Virus record (IMG/VR): IMGVR_UViG_3300044511_000114
Span: 1-20,950 of that record
Reading direction: 5' to 3' (one strand)
DNA from: a virus
DNA: 20,950 bases
The notes beneath the pieces are model-generated. The model had not been told where the DNA came from, made no database searches, and saw only the letters and a program-made list of their open reading frames with translations. This document shows, piece by piece, positions 17,040-20,950 of this stretch; positions within the stretch are counted from its first letter, which is position 1, and each line of letters starts with the position of its first letter. The translations under genes were made by a program, and so were the position numbers.

Positions 17040-17495
17040 TTACGGAGCGGTATTTTCCGACGCCCGATCCAGCATGACGTACATCACCCGAATCGAGAAC
17101 GTTCCGGCAGTCGCCGCAGTGCCAGTAGTGGCAGTGGTTATCCGAATATCGTCACCGTTCGTATTACGATTGAGCCCCGTAAGAGTAAACGCGGTGCGCG
17201 CACCAGCAACAGTGGGCGCCATGATAACTGCCGCATTCACGTAACGAGTCGCTAACGCACTGTCACCAATGGAGATAGTGTGAGTAGTGCCTGCGTTCGA
17301 AAGCGTTTCAACGAGCAGCTCACCGCTGATAACGAGCGCATTGGGCGGAAGACGAATCACATCCGCAGCCAAGGCGGTGTTTAGCGCAACCACAGCACCT
17401 GCCGTATTGGTAACCGTATCGGTCACGCTGAAACGGAATTCCGCAACCAGCGGGTACTGCGCGGTGCGGGTTTTCTGAAGAGTAGGAATTGGCAT
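17040..17495 (-). CDS. Probable capsid decoration/head protein, 151 aa
   Basis: ATG at 17495 has a GAGG ribosome site about 10 bases upstream and starts 21 bases after the capsid stop. The protein has almost no acidic clusters and is an all-beta Thr/Ala/Val-rich chain: an N-terminal basic arm (PTLQKTRTAQYPLVAEFRFS) then strands such as DVIRLPPNALVISGELLVE and SIRVMYVMLDRASE. This 'arm plus beta-sandwich of about 130-160 residues immediately after the capsid gene' is the usual form of phage decoration or cementing proteins. It shares the capsid promoter and is closed off by the terminator, which fits a protein needed in hundreds of copies. The family name is not certain; decoration is inferred from place, size and fold type. 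Confidence 0.75.
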   Translation of the reverse strand: MPIPTLQKTRTAQYPLVAEFRFSVTDTVTNTAGAVVALNTALAADVIRLPPNALVISGELLVETLSNAGTTHTISIGDSALATRYVNAAVIMAPTVAGARTAFTLTGLNRNTNGDDIRITTATTGTAATAGTFSIRVMYVMLDRASENTAP

Positions 17496-17516
17496 GTTAG
17501 CTGATCCTCATTCAAG

Positions 17517-18629
17517 TTAGATGGCGTGGTCAACACACATTACGCCAAAGTCCTCGTCCGTATTGGTTACAGCCGAACGGAACCTCGGGCGCAGCATGCC
17601 AACGATCTTACCGACAGAGATACCCGGCTGATTGTCGTAGTCGAACTCCTTCTCAACCCAGCGGGCTGGGCCAATGTCGGCGAAACCGAGCGCCTGCGCG
17701 CCACACAGCAGGGTGCGCGAGCCGTCAACCGTACCACTGCCCCACTTGCTGCTGGTAACGCCAGAAGCGCCAAGCGTGTTGTAAACATACCGGTGCTCAT
17801 AGATCGCCAGGCCATCGACGTAGATGACATCAGCGCCCTTGAACAACGGGTTGTTCGCATCACGCGGCATCGCGTGCCGCCATGCCTGCAAGAAGTCAGG
17901 GTTCATCTTCAGCTTGGCAATGGCCTTCGGGTGCATGAACACGTTGTACATCTCGGTGCCGTTCTCACCACGCAGCGGCTTGATGTACTGCTGCTTGGCG
18001 TGCGCCTTCATGTCAACGAGCATCTGCCACGTCGGCGTATCAGCGGCGACAAGAGAAGTGTTGGACGTGTTGGAAAAGAGGCCGTTGGTCGCATCCCAGA
18101 CAAGATACCGATTACCGGACGGAGCGCTTACATCAGCAGCGAACTCCAGATTGGTAAGGTCGGATCCGGTACGAGCGACGCCGTTGTTCTTCATGTTGAA
18201 CGAAACGCCTGACAAGGCGAGCAGCGCTAACTGGTCAATGCGGTCGGACATCCAGAAGCCGAGAACATCACGAGAGTTCTCACGGAAGTCCACGACCGAC
18301 TTCTGCTCCGCCATGCGGCCTTCGTGCCGGTTGGCATGACGCAGCTGGTCGATGCGAATGACCTGATCGTAGGACTTCATCGCCTCTTCGTTGCCTTCCA
18401 GCTGGCGATCACCTGCGACGCCATCGCCTTCGAGGTCAGCTACGAGAGTGATTACCGCGCGCGCACCCTTCTCGGACTTCTTGAGATCGGTGATGCGCTG
18501 AATCATTGCGTTGTTCCCGGTACCCAGGAAACGGTTGATGAACATCGATTCACGCGCCGCTTTCCACACGTCGCGTTGCCAAACAGTAAGCTGTTCAGCT
18601 GTGAGCAGAGCAAAGTTGGTATTGGACAT
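17517..18629 (-). CDS. Major capsid protein, phage N4 gp56 / DUF4043-like, 370 aa
   Basis: Forms the icosahedral head shell. Residues about 10-145 carry the family hallmark: an N-terminal helix with VWKAARESMFINRFLGTGNN, then IQRITDLKKSEKGARAVITL, the invariant DLEGDGVAGDRQLEGNEEAM block, and RIDQLRHANRHEGRMAEQKS leading into DFRENSRDVLGFWMSDRIDQ. That block (G-D-G-V-x-G-D-x-x-L-E-G-N-E-E) and the following 'D-Q-L-R-H-A' are what I use to identify the N4 gp56/DUF4043 capsid type, an HK97-fold protein that is usually 350-400 residues; 370 fits. The rest holds a typical spine helix (YNVFMHPKAIAKLKMNPDFL) and C-terminal domain with GISVGKIVGMLRPRFRS. Start ATG 18629 has GGAG 6 bases upstream. 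Own strong promoter and a two-hairpin leader precede it. Highly confident. Confidence 0.95.
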   Translation of the reverse strand: MSNTNFALLTAEQLTVWQRDVWKAARESMFINRFLGTGNNAMIQRITDLKKSEKGARAVITLVADLEGDGVAGDRQLEGNEEAMKSYDQVIRIDQLRHANRHEGRMAEQKSVVDFRENSRDVLGFWMSDRIDQLALLALSGVSFNMKNNGVARTGSDLTNLEFAADVSAPSGNRYLVWDATNGLFSNTSNTSLVAADTPTWQMLVDMKAHAKQQYIKPLRGENGTEMYNVFMHPKAIAKLKMNPDFLQAWRHAMPRDANNPLFKGADVIYVDGLAIYEHRYVYNTLGASGVTSSKWGSGTVDGSRTLLCGAQALGFADIGPARWVEKEFDYDNQPGISVGKIVGMLRPRFRSAVTNTDEDFGVMCVDHAI

Positions 18630-18784
18630 GACAGTCTCCGAAAATGGATTGGGTTTGGTTGTCTACCGGACTATCGTGCCGGAAAACCCGTCATGCGACT
18701 CTTTTAGGTGGTTGCGATACACCCCCGCGCTGTCGTGGCGGGAAACGATTCAGGCTTAATGATAATCCCGCAAAAAACGTAAAG
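18630..18784 (-). promoter_or_regulatory. Capsid promoter and structured 5' leader
   Basis: This 155-base gap is the longest non-coding stretch of the window. A sigma70-like promoter reads on the minus strand: -35 TTGACT (18788 to 18783, overlapping the TGA of the upstream gene), an 18-base spacer, -10 TATCAT (18764 to 18759). Each box matches the consensus at 5 of 6 bases. Transcription should begin near 18752. The leader, about 120 bases, then holds two similar hairpins (18742-18724 and 18682-18666) and ends with CGGAG, 6 bases before the capsid ATG. Hexamer matching alone is weak evidence, but the place right before the most abundant virion gene supports it. Confidence 0.75.
18666..18742 (-). 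repeat. Pair of look-alike hairpins in the capsid leader
   Basis: Two stem-loops lie in the leader in the same orientation. The first (18742-18724) has a 5-bp stem GGGCG-type (CCCGC with GCGGG) and the second (18682-18666) a 4-bp stem (CCGG with CCGG) with an additional outer GGTT/AACC pairing at 18688-18657. Both have nine-base loops fitting CACGAYAGY in RNA sense, and both are preceded by a run TTTYC. The loop-closing base pair is swapped between copies (C-G against G-C), so pairing, not just sequence, is retained. Confidence 0.6.
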
Positions 18785-18997
18785 TCAACTCGTCCATCCT
18801 TTGCGCTGCAACGAAAACTTGGCCAGCTCCAGCGCTCCGACCACTTCAAACTCGTTGCGCGTCCCGGAGAAGAGCACATTTACGTCGTTGCCCCGGAAAC
18901 CGAGCACGAAGACACTGTCAAACCCGGTATTCAGCGCCTCCTCCAGCGTCGCGCGAACGTCCGTGTCCGCGCGCTTGTTGAACTGGATGATCTCCAT
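18785..18997 (-). CDS. Small conserved-type phage protein, 70 aa
   Basis: The frame begins GTG ATG; I take the ATG at 18997, which overlaps the TGA of the scaffold gene as TGATG. The protein opens with EIIQFNKRADTDVRATLEEA and continues with strands SVFVLGFRGNDVNVLFSG and a C-terminal helix EVVGALELAKFSLQRK. That 'strand-[LIV]-G-[FY]-x-G-x-D-V-x-[VF]-[LF]-S-G' plus helix layout is common in 60-90 residue phage proteins beside virion genes, none with a proven role. Its stop codon lies inside the -35 box of the capsid promoter. Confidence 0.7.
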   Translation of the reverse strand: MEIIQFNKRADTDVRATLEEALNTGFDSVFVLGFRGNDVNVLFSGTRNEFEVVGALELAKFSLQRKGWTS

Positions 18998-19905
18998 CAC
19001 ACGAGGTCACCACGCAGACGGGCGAGCGTGGACGCCGGCAGCGCCGCAAACTCCTCCTCCGTCAGCTTGGCCGGATCGATGTCGCGCTTCATCCCCGCCG
19101 CGTTGCCGTCCATGCCCGCACTCTTGAGAGACGGCGCTGCCCGCTTGGCTGCGTCCAGGTTCTTCGCCACGTCGAGCTTCGGTTTGCCACCTCTGGCCTG
19201 ACCAGCCCCCGCGTCATCCGCTTCGGAGACCCGGGCGGCATGGGCGTACTTGAACGCCTTCATCATGGCCGTCGATGCAGCCGTGCCTTTGGCCACTGCC
19301 GCTTCGTACAGGTCCATCACCTCGTCCACGAACTCCTTGTCGTAGGACTCATCGTCCGGGTTCACGAACGGGTACTTCTCTTCGAGCGCCGTAATCACCG
19401 AGTCCAGCCGCACCTGCTCCACCGCGATGCGGGCCGTCTCCTGCGCCGAGTCCTGCACGGCGTTGGTCATGAACGCGCGCTCGAACCGGCGCTGCTCCTT
19501 GAGCAGCTTGATCATGGCGTCCGTGTCGCCGTCCTTCTCGGCCTCGGCGATCTTCTTGTCGTAGGCGACGATGGCCTCCGCCAGCTTCTGCGCGTTGGTG
19601 GGCTTCTGCGCGTTCTGTTCGTCGAGCTTGGCCTCCAGCTCCTGGCGCTTCTGCCGCTCCTCGTTCAGCATGCGCGACTTGGCGTCGAGCCGCGACTTCG
19701 GAATCATCGGCTCCTTGTCTTTGCCCCCCTCGCCGTCATCGGCGTCCTTGGCATCTTCAGTGCCCTTGGCATCTTCAGCGCTTTTGGCATCTTCAGCGCC
19801 CTTGGCATCGGCATCCTCAGCGCCTTTGGCGTCCTTGGTGTCCTCGGCCTTGTCATCGTTCACCTTCTCGTCCTCGAACAGATTCTCCAGCGTATCTTCA
19901 GCCAT
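18997..19905 (-). CDS. Scaffold-like capsid assembly protein, 302 aa
   Basis: Scaffold proteins fill the procapsid, guide capsid subunits and leave before DNA is packed. Supporting features: it lies between portal and capsid, the usual scaffold place; it is highly acidic and almost purely helical. Residues 1-65 are a disordered acidic arm with tandem 6-residue repeats (AKGAED, AKSAED, AKGTED). Residues about 70-150 form a coiled coil (RMLNEERQKRQELEAKLDEQ, later EAEKDGDTDAMIKLLKEQRR). A globular helical part follows (EEKYPFVNPDDESYDKEFVD) and the end, LTEEEFAALPASTLARLRGD, is a motif I know from scaffold-like proteins of related phages. ATG at 19905 overlaps the portal end by 8 bases and has GAGGTG 7 bases upstream. 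No protease domain visible. Role by inference from position and form. Confidence 0.85.
   Translation of the reverse strand: MAEDTLENLFEDEKVNDDKAEDTKDAKGAEDADAKGAEDAKSAEDAKGTEDAKDADDGEGGKDKEPMIPKSRLDAKSRMLNEERQKRQELEAKLDEQNAQKPTNAQKLAEAIVAYDKKIAEAEKDGDTDAMIKLLKEQRRFERAFMTNAVQDSAQETARIAVEQVRLDSVITALEEKYPFVNPDDESYDKEFVDEVMDLYEAAVAKGTAASTAMMKAFKYAHAARVSEADDAGAGQARGGKPKLDVAKNLDAAKRAAPSLKSAGMDGNAAGMKRDIDPAKLTEEEFAALPASTLARLRGDLV
19747..19848. repeat. 18-base tandem repeat in the scaffold gene
   Basis: About five imperfect copies of an 18-base unit (plus strand form CTTGGCATCTTCAGCGCC) run in frame, the fourth with a 6-base insertion and the fifth more diverged. They code for the acidic repeat KGAEDA. 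This is slippage-prone coding DNA, and the repeat number probably varies among relatives. It is not a CRISPR: there are no spacers. Confidence 0.8.
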
Positions 19906-20950
19906 TTGTCTTCACCTCGTTTTGGGGGGGTTTGGTTCTCGCCTCCATGACAGCCTTGACGCGCTCCAGCTTCATCTTGGCCTGCATTTCTTCACGCTTT
20001 ATCGCAATGTTGGCTATCATTTCTTCGCGTTTCAGCTTGTTGTTCTCCTCCATCTCCATGCGACGCAGCCTGGCATCCGACAGCTTCTCGGCGGCCCTCA
20101 GCTGCATCTCCTGAGCCTGCATCTCCGCTGCCTTCGCCGCCGCGCCGGCACCATCGGCGTCGCCCGCCGCTTCGGCCTGCGCCTTGGCGAGCGAGAGCGC
20201 AGCGTCGGCCTTGATCTTCATGATCTCGGCCTCCTTCTCCTGCAACTCCAGCTGCTTCAGCTTGATGCCGAGTTCCCTCAGCGCCTGCGCCTCCGGCGAG
20301 TCCTGCATCGACTTGATGATCTCGTGCTTGCGGTGCAGATGGCTGTGTTCGAGGATGAACTCATCGGGGATCGGTATGCCGACCTCGGTGCGCAGCCGCA
20401 CCGCCTCGTCGAACACCTTGTCCTCGAACGTATCGCGACTCGGCACGTTCACCACCACGACCGCGTATTCACCGAGCGTCAGGTCGTTGATGATGCGCCC
20501 GGTCGCCTCGTCCACCTGGTTGACCTCCAGCTGCTGGCTCTGCCGTCCGGTCTCGCTGTTGCCGAAAATGTGGAACATGCGCTCGCCCGTGTAGAACTGC
20601 TGCACGAGGTCGAGCACCCGCTCGGCGAGCAGACGACGGGTGTAGGTCAGATTCTGGAACGCCTTCACCAGATTGACGTGCCCAGCCTGCTGCTTGTACT
20701 TGATGGCCTTGGCCGCCACGTCGGCACGGTCGAACCCGCGCTGCGAGTCGCTGATGCCGAACAACTCCTTCATGAACTCATCGGCCTTGTAACTGAGCCG
20801 GTCGATGCCGGTCGGCACCTGATTGGGCTGAATCTTCTCCAGCGGCAGCGTGCCCTGTTTGCGCACCAGCACGAGCCCGGTCTCCGCGCCCCTGGCCTCC
20901 AAGTCCTCCTCGTCCATGTTGATGAGCTGCCCGGCCTCCATCTGCCAGCC
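19898..20950 (-). CDS. Portal protein, C-terminal part (start beyond window)
   Basis: The dodecameric portal ring is the DNA entry and exit gate of the head. The frame is open to the right edge (GGC TGG CAG precede the first in-window ATG at 20941), so the true start lies outside. Visible: a crown/wing part with IDRLSYKADEFMKELFGISD followed by QRGFDRADVAAKAIKYKQQA, then FQNLTYTRRLLAERVLDLVQ and QFYTGERMFHIFG, all typical of podovirus portals (P22/N4-type): a portal helix with 'G-[IV]-[ST]-D-x-x-x-G', a tunnel segment and the 'L-x-x-x-x-R-x-x-x-x-I/L-x-Q-x-[FY]-[YT]-x-x-R' signature. From about 20270 to 19930 comes a long Lys/Glu/Met-rich coiled coil (about 110 residues), which forms the barrel in P22-like portals. 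It overlaps the scaffold gene by 8 bases. Confidence 0.9.
   Translation of the reverse strand, partial: GWQMEAGQLINMDEEDLEARGAETGLVLVRKQGTLPLEKIQPNQVPTGIDRLSYKADEFMKELFGISDSQRGFDRADVAAKAIKYKQQAGHVNLVKAFQNLTYTRRLLAERVLDLVQQFYTGERMFHIFGNSETGRQSQQLEVNQVDEATGRIINDLTLGEYAVVVVNVPSRDTFEDKVFDEAVRLRTEVGIPIPDEFILEHSHLHRKHEIIKSMQDSPEAQALRELGIKLKQLELQEKEAEIMKIKADAALSLAKAQAEAAGDADGAGAAAKAAEMQAQEMQLRAAEKLSDARLRRMEMEENNKLKREEMIANIAIKREEMQAKMKLERVKAVMEARTKPPQNEVKTNG

Noticed and set aside
17526-18212. Plus-strand frame of 228 residues
   Set aside because: Fully inside the capsid gene, which is certain.
18644-19201. Plus-strand frame of 185 residues crossing the capsid leader
   Set aside because: Covers promoter, small gene and scaffold end; no coding signs of its own.
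19747-19848. Tandem repeat as a possible CRISPR
   Set aside because: Units are contiguous, in frame and code for an acidic peptide; no spacers.
19240-19950. Plus-strand frame of 236 residues rich in Leu, Val and Gly
   Set aside because: Mirror of the acidic scaffold gene; low-complexity composition is produced by reading the repeats backwards.
20939-20941. ATG at 20941 as the portal start
   Set aside because: The frame continues upstream to the window edge (GWQ) and the portal N-terminal half is missing.

Overview
This window is part of the virion-structure block of a tailed phage genome or prophage, with short-tailed (podovirus-like) organisation. Every gene I support lies on the minus strand, so the map reads right to left. 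The evidence is a portal protein at the right edge, a scaffold-like protein, a major capsid protein of the phage N4 gp56 (DUF4043-like) type, a head-tail adaptor-like protein, several beta-rich virion proteins and three large internal or ejection-type proteins. I see no tape measure, sheath or tail-tube gene. The host cannot be named: there are no host genes, tRNAs or attachment sites. The translation signals and a sigma70-like promoter fit a Gram-negative, probably proteobacterial, host.

Right end (20950 to about 18785): the C-terminal two thirds of the portal, an acidic coiled-coil scaffold candidate and a 70-residue protein, all overlapping and GC-rich (one sampled 60-base line is 72% GC). 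Next (18784 to 16969): a transcription unit with a strong promoter, a 5' leader holding two look-alike hairpins, the major capsid gene, a probable decoration gene and a classical intrinsic terminator. This should let capsid and decoration protein be made in excess over the genes downstream.

Middle (16968 to about 8942): a chain of overlapping genes, mostly joined by ATGA or TGATG, for neck and tail-complex proteins: a 123-residue protein, a DUF6682-like adaptor, a 408-residue candidate tail nozzle, a 162-residue beta protein, two tiny probable paralogues, a cysteine-rich AT-rich 701-residue protein (one sampled line 38% GC), and 277-, 293- and 341-residue structural proteins.

Left end (8945 to 1): three proteins that look like the internal (ejected) core: 329 residues, helical; 907 residues; and a giant reading frame that starts at 5218 and is still open at base 1 (at least 1739 residues). 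Its N-terminal part looks like a phage ejection protein with Gly/Ala-rich hydrophobic stretches. Its C-terminal third carries a train of nucleotide- or NAD-type modules: a phage Rossmann/macro-like domain with the motif VIYVFGDN, a second phage domain with DGRTIEEAYQLDVKGYR, and a circularly permuted YpsA-type SLOG domain with SGGQTGGD. This resembles a virion-delivered 'polyvalent' protein. The most interesting hypothesis here is that these modules enter the cell with the DNA and act on nucleotide signals or NAD metabolites used in host defence. Longest non-coding stretches: 18630-18784 and 16969-17039; no gap reaches 300 bases.
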